Positions 52,060 to 64,000 of a stretch of DNA of 64,000 bases are shown piece by piece. The stretch spans positions 74,415,900 through 74,479,899 of the forward strand of contig OV050030.1 in assembly GCA_920105625.2 (NCBI GenBank), read 5' to 3'. Position 1 is the first letter of the stretch; each line of letters begins with the position of its first letter. The notes under the pieces are model-generated. The model saw nothing but the letters and a program-made list of their open reading frames with translations. It was not told the DNA's origin and did no database searches. Source of the DNA: Clusia tigrina. Its lineage: Eukaryota > Arthropoda > Insecta > Diptera > Clusiidae. Position numbers and translations under genes: made by a program.

Positions 52060-55000
52060 CTTCTAGTGATGATATATGAAAACAAATTGTAGATGTATAC
52101 ACGGGGTCTGTACTAGCATGCAGTCCAAATATGGGCAGATTGTTACTACTGCCACGCCCACAATTAACCAAAAATCATTACTAAGTTCCTATTAAAGATT
52201 TTTCAACAAAAATCACAGGAATATTGCGGGTACTAACACTAAGCACCACACAAAAATTGGGCGTATTATTTCAACAGCCACGCCCACTATTGACATATTA
52301 TTATATCTTGCGACCTATACAATATTTTTTGACTAAATGTTATGTTGTACGTATATGGACCGTACGAAGCCATATACAAGAGTCGGGGTCGATCAGAGGA
52401 AGAATACGCCTCCTTCACATATAATGAACTTTGGGGACCCACTTAAAGATAATTACGCTATCTATGCTTCTAGTGATGATATATGAAAATAAATTGGTAG
52501 ATGTATACACTGGGTCTGTACTAGCAGGCATTCCCAATATGGGCAGATTGTTACTACTGCCACGCCGACAATTAACCAAAAATCATAACTAGGTTCCTAT
52601 TAAAGATTTCTCAACGAAATTTGACAGGAATGTTGCGAGTACTAACATTAAACACCACACAAAAAATGGGCGTGATATTTATTCAGCCACGCCCACTATT
52701 GACATATTATTATCGCTTGCGACCTATACAATATTTTTGGACGAAATTTTATATTCGTACGTATATTACCCTACAAAGCCATATACAAGATTCGGGGTCG
52801 ATCAGAGGAAGTATACGCCTCCTTCCCATATAATGAACTTTGGGGACCCCACTTAAAGACAATTACCCTATCTATGCTTCTAGTGATGATATATGAAAAC
52901 AAATTGTAGATGTATACACGGGGTCTGTACTAGCATGCAGTCCAAATATGGGCAGATTGTTACTGCTGCCACGGCCACAATTAACCAAAATTCATTACTA
53001 GGTTCGTATTAAATATTTTTCAACAAAAATCACGGGAATGTTGCGGGTTCTAACATTAACACCACACAAAAAATGGGCGTATTATTTCAACAGCCACGCC
53101 CACTATTGACAAATTATTGTAACTTGCGACCTATACAATATTTTTTGACAAAATTTTATGTTAGTACGTATATGGACCGTACAAAGCCATATACAAGATT
53201 CGGGGTCGATCAGCGGAAGGATACGCCTCCTTCCCATATAATGAGCTTTGGGGACCTCACTTAAAGACAATTACCCTATCTATGGTTCTAGTGATGATAT
53301 ATGAAAACATATTCGTAGATGTATACACTGGGTCTGTACTAGCATGCATTCCAAATATGGGCAGATTGTTACTACTGCCAAGCCCACAGGTTCCTATTAA
53401 AGATTTCTCAACGAAATTTCACAGGAATGTTGCGGGTACTAACATTAAACACGACTAGGAAAATGGGCGTAGTATTTCTACAGCCACGCCCACTATTGAC
53501 ATATTATTATAACTTGCGACCTTTACAATATTTTTGGACGAAATTTTATATTCATACGTATATGGACCCTACAAAGCCATATACAAGATCCGGGGTCGAT
53601 CAGAGGAAGGATACGCCTCCTTCCCATATAATGAACTTTGGGGGCCCCACTTAAACACAATTACCCTATCTATGTTTCTAGTGATGATATATGAAAACAA
53701 ATTGGTAGATGTATACACTGGGTCTGTACTAGCATGCATTCCAAATATGGGCAGATTGTTAGTACTGCCACGCCCACAAGATTTTTGGACGAAATTTTAT
53801 ATTAGTACGTATATGGACCCTACAAATCCATATAAAAGATTCGGGGTCGATCAGAAGAAGGATGCGCCTCCTTCCCATATGATGAGCTTTGGGAACCTCA
53901 CTTAAAGACAATTACCCTATCTATGGTTCTAGTGATGATATATGAAAACAAATTGTAGATGTATACACGGGGTCTGTACTAGCATGCAGTCCAAATATGG
54001 GCAGATTGTTACTACTGCCACGCCCACAATTAACCAAAAATCATTACTAAGTTCCTATTAAAGATTTTTCAACAAAAATCACAGGAATGTTGCGGGTTCT
54101 AACATTAACACCACACAAAAAATGGGCGTATTATTTCAACAGCCACGCCCACTATTGACATATTATTATATCTTGCGACCTATACAATATTTTTTGACTA
54201 AATGTTATGTTGTACGTATATGGACCGTACGAAGCCATATACAAGAGTCGGGGTCGATCAGAGGAAGAATACGCCTCCTTCACATATAATGAACTTTGGG
54301 GACCCACTTAAAGATAATTACGCTATCTATGCTTCTAGTGATGATATATGAAAATAAATTGGTAGATGTATACACTGGGTCTGTACTAGCAGGCATTCCC
54401 AATATGGGCAGATTGTTACTACTGCCACGCCGACAATTAACCAAAAATCATAACTAGGTTCCTATTAAAGATTTCTCAACGAAATTTGACAGGAATGTTG
54501 CGAGTACTAACATTAAACACCACACAAAAAATGGGCGTGATATTTATTCAGCCACGCCCACTATTGACATATTATTATCGCTTGCGACCTATACAATATT
54601 TTTGGACGAAATTTTATATTCGTACGTATATTAACCTACAAAGCCATATACAAGATTCGGGGTCGATCAGAGGAAGTATACGCCTCCTTCCCATATAATG
54701 AACTTTGGGGACCCCACTTAAAGACAATTACCCTATCTATGCTTCTAGTGATGATATATGAAAACAAATTGTAGATGTATACACGGGGTCTGTACTAGCA
54801 TGCAGTCCAAATATGGGCAGATTGTTACTACTGCCACGGCCACAATTAACCAAAAATCATTACTAGGTTCGTATTAAATATTTTTCAACAAAAATCACGG
54901 GAATGTTGCGGGTTCTAACATTAACACCACACAAAAAATGGGCGTATTATTTCAACAGCCACGCCCCCTATTGACAAATTATTGTAACTTGCGACCTATA

Positions 55001-55790
55001 CAATATTTTTTGACAAAATTTTATGTTAGTACGTATATGGACCGTACAAAGCCATATACAAGATTCGGGGTCGATCAGCGGAAGGATACGCCTCCTTCCC
55101 ATATAATGAGCTTTGGGGACCTCACTTAAAGACAATTACCCTATCTATGGTTCTAGTGATGATATATGAAAACATATTCGTAGATGTATACACTGGGTCT
55201 GTACTAGCATGCATTCCAAATATGGGCAGATTGTTACTACTGCCAAGCCCACAGGTTCCTATTAAAGATTTCTCAACGAAATTTGACAGGAATGTTGCGG
55301 GTACTAACATTAAACACGACTAGGAAAATGGGCGTAGTATTTCTACAGCCACGCCCACTATTGACATATTATTATAACTTGCGACCTTTACAATATTTTT
55401 GGACGAAATTTTATATTCATACGTATATGGACCCTACAAAGCCATATACAAGATCCGGGGTCGATCAGAGGAAGGATACGCCTCCTTCCCATATAATGAA
55501 CTTTGGGGGCCCCACTTAAACACAATTACCCTATCTATGTTTCTAGTGATGATATATGAAAACAAATTGGTAGATGTATACACTGGGTCTGTACTAGCAT
55601 GCATTCCAAATATGGGCAGATTGTTAGTACTGCCACGCCCACAAGATTTTTGGACGAAATTTTATATTAGTACGTATATGGACCCTACAAATCCATATAA
55701 AAGATTCGGGGTCGATCAGAAGAAGGATGCGCCTCCTTCCCATATGATGAGCTTTGGGAACCTCACTTAAAGACAATTACCCTATCTATG
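52060..55790 (+). repeat. Tandem 1865-bp higher-order repeat, two units
   Basis: Matches at 52621 and 54486, 53073 and 54938, and 53534 and 55399 are all 1865 bp apart. Both units lack the same stretch in the monomers at about 53388 and 55253, where AAGCCCACA runs into GGTTCCTATTAAAG. The units abut near 53925. A looser relative of the unit continues at 56.6-58.3 kb. Confidence 0.85.
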
Positions 55791-58700
55791 GTTCTAGTGA
55801 TGATATATGAAAACAAATTCGTAGATGTATACACTGGGTCTGTACTAGCATGCATTCCAAATATGGGCAGATTGTTACTACTGCCACGCCCACAATTACC
55901 CAAAAATTATTACTAGGTTGCTATTAAAGATTTCTCAACGAAATTTGACAGGAATGTTGCGGGTACTAACATTAAACACCACACAAAAAATGGTCGTGTT
56001 ATTCCAACAGCCATGCCCACTATTGACATATTATTATAACTTGCGAACTATACAAGATTTTTGGACGAAATTTCATGTTAGTACGTACATATATGGACCG
56101 TACAAAAACATATACAATATTCGGGTAGATCAGAGGAAGGATACGCCTCCCTCCCATATAATGAACTTTGGGGACCTCAATTAAAGACAATTACCCTATC
56201 TATGCTTCTAGTGATGATATATTAGAACGAATTGGTAGATGTATACACTGGTCTGTGCTAGCATGCATTCCAAATATGGGCAGATTGTTACTACTGCCAC
56301 GCCCACAATTAACCAAAAATCATTACTAGGTTCCTATTAAAGATTTCTCAACGAAATTTCACAGGAATATTGCGGGTAGGAACATTAAACACCACACAAA
56401 AAATGGGCGTGATATTTCTTCAGCCACGCCCACTATTGACATATTATTATAACTTGCGACCTATACAATATTTATGGACGAAATTTTATATTAGTACGTA
56501 TATTACCCTACAAAGCCATATACAGGATTCGGGATCGATCAGAGGAAGTATACGCCTCCTTCCCATATAATGAACTTTGGGGACCCCACGTAAAGACAAT
56601 TACCCTATCTATGCTTCTAGTGATGATATATGAAAATTGTAGATGTATACACGGGGTCTGTACTAGTATGCAGTCCAAATATGGGCAGATTGTTACTACT
56701 GCCACGCCCACAACTAACCAAAAATCATTACTAGGTTCCTATTAAAGATTTTTCAACAAAAATCGCAGGAATGTTGCGGGTTCTAACATTAACACCACAC
56801 AAAAAATGGGCGTATTATTTCAACAGCCACGCCCACTATTGACATATTATTATATCTTGCGACCTATACAATATTTTTTGACTAAATGTTATGTTGTACG
56901 TATATGGACCGTACAAAGCCATATACATGAGTCGGGGTCGATCAGAGGAAGAATACGCCTCCTTCACATATAATGAACTTTGGGGACCCCACTTAAAGAT
57001 AATTACGCTATCTATGCTTCTAGTGATGATATATGAAAATAAATTGGTAGATGTATACACTGGGTCTGTACTAGCAGGCATTCCCAATATGGGCATATTG
57101 TTACTACTGCCACGCCCACAATTAACCAAAAATCATAACTAGGTTCCTATTAAAGATTTCTCAACGAAATTTGACAGGAATGTTGCGAGTACTAACATTA
57201 AACACCACACAAAAAATGGGCGTGATATTTATTCAGCCACGCCCACTATTGACATATTATTATCGCTTGCGACCTATACAATATTTTTGGACGAAATTTT
57301 ATATTCGTACGTATATTACCCTACAAAGCCATATACAAGATTCGGGGTCGATCAGAGGAAGTATACGCCTCCTTCCCATATAATGAACTTTGGAGACCCC
57401 ACTTAAAGACAATTACCCTATCTATGCTTCTAGTGATGATATATGAAAACAAATTGTAGATGTATACACGGGGTCTGTACTAGCATGCAGTCCAAATATG
57501 GGCAGATTGTTACTACTGCCACGGCCACAATTAACCAAAAATCATTACTAGGTTCGTATTAAATATTTTTCAACAAAAATCACGGGAATGTTGCGGGTTC
57601 TAACATTAACACCACACAAAAAATGGGCGTATTATTTCAACAGCCACGCCCACTATTGACAAATTATTGTAACTTGCGACCTATACAATATTTTTTGACA
57701 AAATTTTATGTTAGTACGTATATGGACCGTACAAAGCCATATACAAGATTCGGGGTCGATCAGCGGAAGGATACGCCTCCTTCCCATATAATGAGCTTTG
57801 GGGACCTCACTTAAAGACAATTACCCTATCTATGGTTCTAGTGGTGATATATGAAAACATATTCGTAGATGTATACACTGGGTCTGTACTAGCATGCATT
57901 CCAAATATGGGCAGATTGTTACTACTGCCAAGCCCACAATTAACCAAAAATCATTACTAGGTTCCTATTAAAGATTTCTCAACGAAATTTCACAGGAATG
58001 TTGCGGGTACTAACATTAAACACGACTAGGAAAATGGGCGTAGTATTTCTACAGCCATGCCCACTATTGACATATTATTATAACTTGCGACCTTTACAAT
58101 ATTTTTGGACGAAATTTTATATTCATACGTATATGGACCCTACAAATCCATATAAAAGATTCGGGGTCGATCAGAAGAAGGATGCGCCTCCTTCCCATAT
58201 GATGAGCTTTGGGAACCTCACTTAAAGACAATTACCCTATCTATTGTTCTAGTGATGATATATGAAAACAAATTCGTAGATGTATACACTGGTTCTGTAC
58301 TAGCATGCATTCCAAATATGGGCAGATTATTACTACTGCCACGCCCCCAATTAACCAAAAATTATTACTAGGTTGCTATTAAAGATTTCTCAACGATATT
58401 TGACAGGAATGTTGCGGGTACTATCATTAAACACCACACAAAAAATGGGCGTGTTATTCCAACAGCCATGCCCACTATTGACATATTATTATAACTTGCG
58501 AACTATACAAGATTTTTGGACGAAATTTTATGTTAGAACGTACATATATGGACCCTACAAAGCCATATAAAAGATTCGGGGTCGATCAGAAGAAGGAAGC
58601 GCCTCCTTCCCATATAATGAGCTTTGGGGACCTCTCTTAAAGACAATTACCCTATCTATGGTTCTAGTGATGATATAAGAAAACAAATTCGTAGATGTAT

Positions 58701-59460
58701 ACACTGGGTCTGTACTAGCATGCATTCCAAATATGGGCAGATTATTACTACTGCCACGCCCACAAATAACCAAAAATTATTACTAGGTTGCTATTAAAGA
58801 TTTCTCAACGAAATTTGACAGGAATGTTGCGGGAACTAACATTAAACACCACACAAAAAATTTGCGTGTTATTCCAACAGCCATGCTCACTATTGACATA
58901 TTATTATAACTTGCGAACTATACAAGATTTTTGGACGAAATTTTATGTTAGTACGTACATATATGGGCCGTACAAAAACATATACAAGATTCGGGGTCGA
59001 TCAGAGGAAGTATACGCCTCCTTCCCATATAGTGAACTTTGGGGACCCCACTTAAAGACAATTACCCTATCTATGCTTCTAGTGATGATATATGAAAACA
59101 AATTGGTAGATGTATACACGGGGTCTGTACTAGCATGCAGTCTAAATATTGGCAGATTTTTACTACTGCCACGCCCACAATTAACCAAAAATCATTACTA
59201 GGTTCCTATTAAATATTTTTCAACAAAAATCACAGGAATGTTGCGGGTTCTAACATTAACACCACACAAAAAATGGGCGTATTATTTCAACAGCCACGCC
59301 CACTATTGACATATTATTATAACTTGCAACCTGTACAATATTTTTTGACAAAATTTTATGTTAGTACGTACATGGACCCTACAAAGCCATATACAAGATT
59401 CGGGGTCGATAAGTGGAAGGATACGCCTCCTTTCATATAATGAACTTTGGAGACCCCACT

Positions 59461-59871
59461 TAAAGACAATTACCCTATCTATGGTTCTAGTGATGATATA
59501 TGAAAACAAATTCGTAGATGCATACACTGGGTCTGTATTAGCATGCATTCCAAATATGGGCAGATTATTACTACTGCCACGCCCACAATTAACCAAAAAT
59601 TATTACTAGGTTCCTATTAAAGATTTCTCAACGAAATTTGACAGGAATGTTGCGGGTACTAACATTAAACACCACACAAAAGATGGGCGTGATTTTTCTT
59701 CAGCCACGCCCACTACTGACATATTATTATAACTTGCGACCTATACAATATTTTTGGACAAAATTTTATATTCGTACGTATATGGACCCTACAAAGCCAT
59801 ATACAAGATTCGGGGTCGATCAGAGGAAGGATACGCCTCCTTCCCATATAATGAACTTTGGGGACCCCACT
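59461..59871 (+). repeat. Representative satellite monomer with dyads and internal duplication
   Basis: This 411-bp monomer shows the features seen throughout the array. Inverted repeats are: GGCAG (59559-59563) with CTGCC (59574-59578), 10-nt loop; TGGGCGTG (59684-59691) with CACGCCCA (59705-59712), 13-nt loop; GTATATGG (59778-59785) with CCATATAC (59797-59804), 11-nt loop; GGAAGG (59825-59830) with CCTTCC (59839-59844), 8-nt loop; and GGGGACCCC (59860-59868). The stretch from 59557 aligns without gaps to the stretch from 59684. By hand count 56 of 83 positions match, so the monomer contains an old ~127-bp duplication. A third, weaker match near 59845 suggests the monomer may descend from three such units. 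Confidence 0.85.
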
Positions 59872-60049
59872 TAAAGACAATTACCCTATCTATGCTTCTA
59901 GTGATGATATATGAAAACAAATTGGTAGATGTATGCACGGGGTCTGTACTAGCATGCAGTCCAAATATGGGCAGATTGTTACTACTGCCACGCCTACAAT
60001 TAACCAAAAATCATTACTAGGTTCCTATTAAAGATTTTTCAACAAAAAT

Positions 60050-60880
60050 CACAGGAATGTTGCGGGTTCTAACATTAACACCACACAAAAAATGGGCGTA
60101 TTATTTCAACAGCCACGCCCACTATTGACATATTAATATAACTTGCGACCTATACAATATTTTTGACTAAATTTTATGTTAGTACGTATATGGACCGTAC
60201 AAAGCCATATACAAGATTCGGGGTCGATCAGAGGAGGAATACGACTCCTTCCCATATAATGAACTTTGGGGTCCCCACTTAAAGACAATTACCCTATCTA
60301 TGCTTCCAGTGATGATATATGAAAACAAATTGGTAGATGCATACACTGGGTCTGTACTAGCAGGCATTCCCAATATGGGCAGATTGTTACTACTGCTACG
60401 CCCACAATTAACCAAAAATAATAACTATGTTCCTATTAAATATTTCTCAACGAAATTTGACAGGAATGTTGCGGGTACTAACATTAACACCACACAAAAA
60501 ATGGGCGTATTATTTCAACAGCCACGCCCACTATTGACATATTATTATAACTTGCGACCTATACAATATTTTTTGACTAAATTTTATGTTAGTACGTATA
60601 TGGACCGTACAAAGCCATATACAAGATTCGGGGTCGATCAGAGGAGGAATACGCCTCCTTCCCATATAATGAACTTTGGGGTCCCCACTTAAAGACAATT
60701 ACCCTATCTATGCTTCCAGTGATGATATATGAAAACAAATTGGTAGATGCATACACTGGGTCTGTACTAGCAGGCATTCTCAATATGGGCAGATTGTTAC
60801 TACTGCCACGCCCACAATTAACCAAAAATCATAACTAGGTTCCTATTAAATATTTCTCAACGAAATTTGACAGGAATGTT
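60050..60880 (+). repeat. Adjacent near-identical monomer pair (410-bp offset)
   Basis: Neighbouring monomers share private variants: GAGGAGGAATACG, TGGGGTCCCCACTT and GCTTCCAGTGATG near 60230-60310 and again at 60640-60720. Most neighbours in the array differ more, so this is a recent single-monomer duplication. Confidence 0.75.
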
Positions 60881-63591
60881 GCGGGTACTAACATTAAGCA
60901 CCACACAAAAAATGGGCGAGATATTTCTTCAGCCACGCCCACTACTGACATATTATTATAACTTGCGACCTATACAATATTTTTGACTAAATTTTATGTT
61001 AGTACGTATATGGACCGTACAAAGCCATATACAAGATTCGGGGTCGATCAGCGGAATCATACGCCTCCTTCCCATATAATGAGCTTTGGGGACCTCACTT
61101 ATAGACAATTACCCTATCTATGGTTCTAGTGATGATATATGAAAACAAATTCGTAGATGTATACAATGGGTCTGTACTAGCATGCATTCCAAATATAAGC
61201 AGATTGTTAGTACTGCCACCCCCAAAAGATTTTTGGACGAAATTTTATATTAGTACGTATATGGACCCTACAAAGCCATATAAAAGATTTCGGGTCGATC
61301 AGAAAAAGGATGCGCCTCCATCCCATATAATGAGCTTTGGGGACCTCACTTAAAGACAATTACCCTATCTATGGTTCTAGTGATGATATATTAAAACAAA
61401 TCCGTAGATGTATACACTGGGTCTGTACTAGCATGCATTCCAAATATGGGCAGATTATTGCTACTGCCACGCCCACAATTAACCAAAAATTATTACTAGG
61501 TTGCTATTAAAGATTTCTCAACGAAATTTGACAGGAATGTAGCGGGTACTAACATTACCACACAAAAAATGGGCGTGTTATTCCAACAGCCATGCCCACT
61601 ATTGACATATTATTATAACTTGCGACCTATACAAGATTTTTGGACGAAATTTTATGTTAGTACGTACATATATGGACCGTACAAAGCCATATACAAGATT
61701 CGAGGTCGATAAGTGGAAGGATACGCCTCCTTCCATATAATGAACTTTGGAGACCCCACTTAAAGACAATTACCCTATCTATGGTTCTAGTGATGATATA
61801 TTTAAACAAATTCGTATATGTATACACTGGGTCTGTACTAGCATGCCTTCCAAATATGGGCAGATTATTACTACTGCCACGCCCACAATTAACCAAAAAT
61901 TATCACTAGGTTGCTATTAAAGATTTCTCAACGAAATTTGACAGGAATGTTGCGGGTACTAACATTAAACACCACACAAAAAATGGGCGTATTATTTCAA
62001 CAGCCACTCCCACCATTGACATATTATTATACCTTGCGACCTATACAATATTTATGGACGAAATTTTATATTAGTACGTACATGGACCCTACAAAGCCAT
62101 ATACAAGATTCGGGGTCGATAAGTGGAAGGATACGCCTCCTTCCCATATAATGAACTTTGGGGACCCCACTTAAAGACAATTACCCTATCTATGCTTCTA
62201 GTGATGATATATGAAAACAAATTGGTAGATGTATACACGGGGTCTGTACTAGCATGCAGTCCAAATATGGGCAGATTGTTACTACTGCCACGCCTACAAT
62301 TAACCAAAAATCATTACTAGGTTCCTATTAAAGATTTTTCAACAAAAATCACAGGAATGTTGCGGGTTCTAACATTAACACCACACAAAAAATGGGCGTA
62401 TTATTTCAACAGCCACGCCCACTATTGACATATTATTATATCTTGTGACCTATACAATATTTTTTGACTAAATGTTATGTTAGTACTTATATGGACCGTA
62501 CAAAGCCATACACAAGAGTCGGGGTCGATCAGAGGAAGAATACGCCTCCTTCCCATATAATGAACTTTGGGGACCCCACTTAAAGATAATTACCCCATCT
62601 ATGCTTCTAGTGATGATATATGAAAACAAATTCGTAGATGTATACACTGGGTCTGTACTAGCATGCATTCTCAATATGGGCAGATTGTTACTACTGCCAC
62701 GCCCACAATTAACCAAATATCATAACTAGGTTCCTATTAAAGATTTCTCAACGAAATTTGACAGGAATGTTGCGAGTACTAACATTAAACACGACTAGGA
62801 AAATGGGCGTATTATTTCTACAGCCACGCCCACTATTGACTTATTATTATAACTTGCGACCTTTACAATATTTTTGGACGAAATTTTATATTCATACGTA
62901 TATAGACCCTACAAAGCCATATACAAGATTCGGGGTCGATCAGAGGAAGGATAAGCCTCCTTCCCATATAATGAACTTTGGGGACACCACTTAAAGACAA
63001 TTACCCTATCTATGCTTCTAGTGATGATATATGAAAACAAAATGGTAGATGTATACACGGGGTCTGTACTAGCATGCAGTCCAAATATGTGCAGATTGTT
63101 ACTACTGCCACGCCCACAATTAACCAAAAATCATTACTAGGTTCCTATTAAAGATTTTTCATATACAAGATTCGGGGTCGATCAGAGGAAGGATACGCCT
63201 CCTTCCCATATAAAGAACTTTGGGGACCCCACTTAAAGACAATTACCCTATCAGTGCTTCTAGTAATGATATATGAAAACAAATTGGTAGATGTATACAC
63301 GGGGTCTGTACTAGCATGCATTCCAAATATGGGCAGATTGTTAGTACTGCCACGCCCACAAGATTTTTGGACGAAATTTCATATTAGTACGTATATGGAC
63401 CCTACAAAGCCATATAAAAGATTCGGGGTCGATCAGAAGAAGGAAGCGCCTCCTTCCCATATAATGAGCTTTGGGGACCTCTCTTAAAGACAATTACCCT
63501 ATCTATGGTTCTAGTGATGATATATGAAAACAAATTCGTAGATGTATACACTGGGTCTGTACTAGCATGCATTCCAAATATGGGCAGATTA

Positions 63592-64000
63592 TTTTTTTTT
63601 TTTTTTGTTTATTGTTCCAGTTTATTGATTATTGATTATTGATTAAGTACAAAAACACATTTTATAGATATTAACAATCATATCGAACGATGAAAAATAT
63701 TCTATATATATATATCTTTTTTTTTTTTTTTTTTTTTTTTAAAGTTACTGGATCCTCAGACGGCTTATTATTCCGTGTATAAGAGGATATATAAAAGCAA
63801 TAGAAAAGGAAAAGAGTAATAAATATATTATCAAAAAACAAAGAAAACAAAAGAAAAACTTATTTTTTTTTTTTTGTTTTTTTTTTTTTTCTTTTTTTTT
63901 TTTTTACTTATAAAGCTAATTAGATATCACAATTTTTAGTTTTAAGCTTTTAGATTTAACTATCTTAAGTTCAGTACATATAGCTTTAATTTATTTTTGA
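63592..64000. other. Non-satellite AT-rich sequence at the array edge, with long T runs
   Basis: The satellite stops inside GGGCAGATTATT. A run of 15 T (63592-63606) follows, then AT-rich DNA unlike the monomer. Read on the minus strand this is an A run preceded within 20 nt by AATAAA twice (63608-63613 and 63621-63626 on the complementary strand), as at the 3' end of a retroposed transcript. Three ATTGATT repeats lie at about 63624-63644. More T runs occur at 63717-63740, 63863-63890 and 63892-63905. I find no open frame of useful length. It could be the end of a LINE- or SINE-like insertion or simply the array border. Confidence 0.6.

Larger units (their letters stand above)
34329..63593 (+). 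repeat. Satellite array, segment 3 (~411-bp monomer)
   Basis: This is the same monomer and orientation as segment 1, about 71 monomer equivalents with many short (251-bp) ones. Part-monomer junctions occur near 35319 (GTTGCA to CTCACTTAAAG), 35590, 40190, 41038 (CACCACAC to TTAAAGAC) and 63160 (TTTTTC to ATATACAAG). A local variant with an inserted stretch, GATTATTAAAGAAGAGATC, appears near 34870, 35490 and 40978 only. No gene, RNA gene or other insertion is visible until the array stops near 63593. Confidence 0.96.

Noticed and set aside
59600..59640. Possible CENP-B box: the minus strand reads TTTCGTTGAGAAATC, and its first eight bases match the box
   Set aside because: The required A after the four free bases and the CGGG core are absent, so it does not meet the box consensus.
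59889..59910. Helitron 3' end (CTAG in GCTTCTAGTG)
   Set aside because: No GC-rich hairpin lies 10-12 bases upstream of the CTAG and no matching 5' TC end repeats with it. GGGGACCCC is too far away.
59888..59930. Hammerhead-ribozyme-like core, GTGATGATATATGAAAAC
   Set aside because: The core needs CTGANGA; here the first base is G, which breaks the C3-G8 pair. Only about five bases lie between the two core boxes, too few for stem II.
1..63593. CRISPR array
   Set aside because: The repeats are ~411 bp of continuous similar sequence with no short conserved repeat plus unique spacers, and the context is eukaryotic.

Overview
This window is eukaryotic, repeat-dominated DNA, most probably insect heterochromatin. 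About 56 kb of the 64 kb is one tandem satellite with a ~411-bp monomer. All copies run head-to-tail in the same orientation, and no single-copy host gene is visible. The mobile elements suggest an insect, possibly a fly: a Tc1/mariner-superfamily element whose transposase has DD41D spacing and an insect-type DUF4817-like N-terminus, and a Ty3/gypsy element with one fused gag-pol frame, as in the Mag lineage. The species cannot be fixed from the sequence.

Layout. (1) 1-24310: satellite. (2) 24311-30159: Tc1/mariner-type element, copy 1, split by a complete LTR retrotransposon (25497-30035). (3) 30160-33024: seven satellite monomers. (4) 33025-34328: the same Tc1/mariner-type element, copy 2, without the retrotransposon. 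(5) 34329-about 63593: satellite. (6) about 63594-64000: AT-rich non-satellite DNA with long T runs, where the array ends or is interrupted.

The satellite is organised at several scales. The monomer holds a cryptic ~127-bp internal duplication and several short perfect dyads. Monomers are grouped into local higher-order repeats (units of about 0.82, 1.05, 1.08, 1.64 and 1.87 kb). A 251-bp deletion monomer recurs in many places. The first 9.7 kb reappears almost unchanged 41.5 kb downstream, with two monomers missing.

Order of events. The satellite came first. A Tc1/mariner-type element, probably already carrying an in-frame stop, then inserted at a TA in a monomer. A ~4.6 kb piece including that element was duplicated in tandem. 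A gypsy element then inserted into codons 3-4 of the transposase in copy 1 only, giving a GTACG target duplication; copy 2 keeps the precise empty site. The gypsy element has two LTRs with no difference seen by eye and an uninterrupted 1359-codon gag-pol, so it is young. It is the only clearly intact protein-coding gene here. The many 60-137 codon frames inside the satellite are by-products of the repeat.
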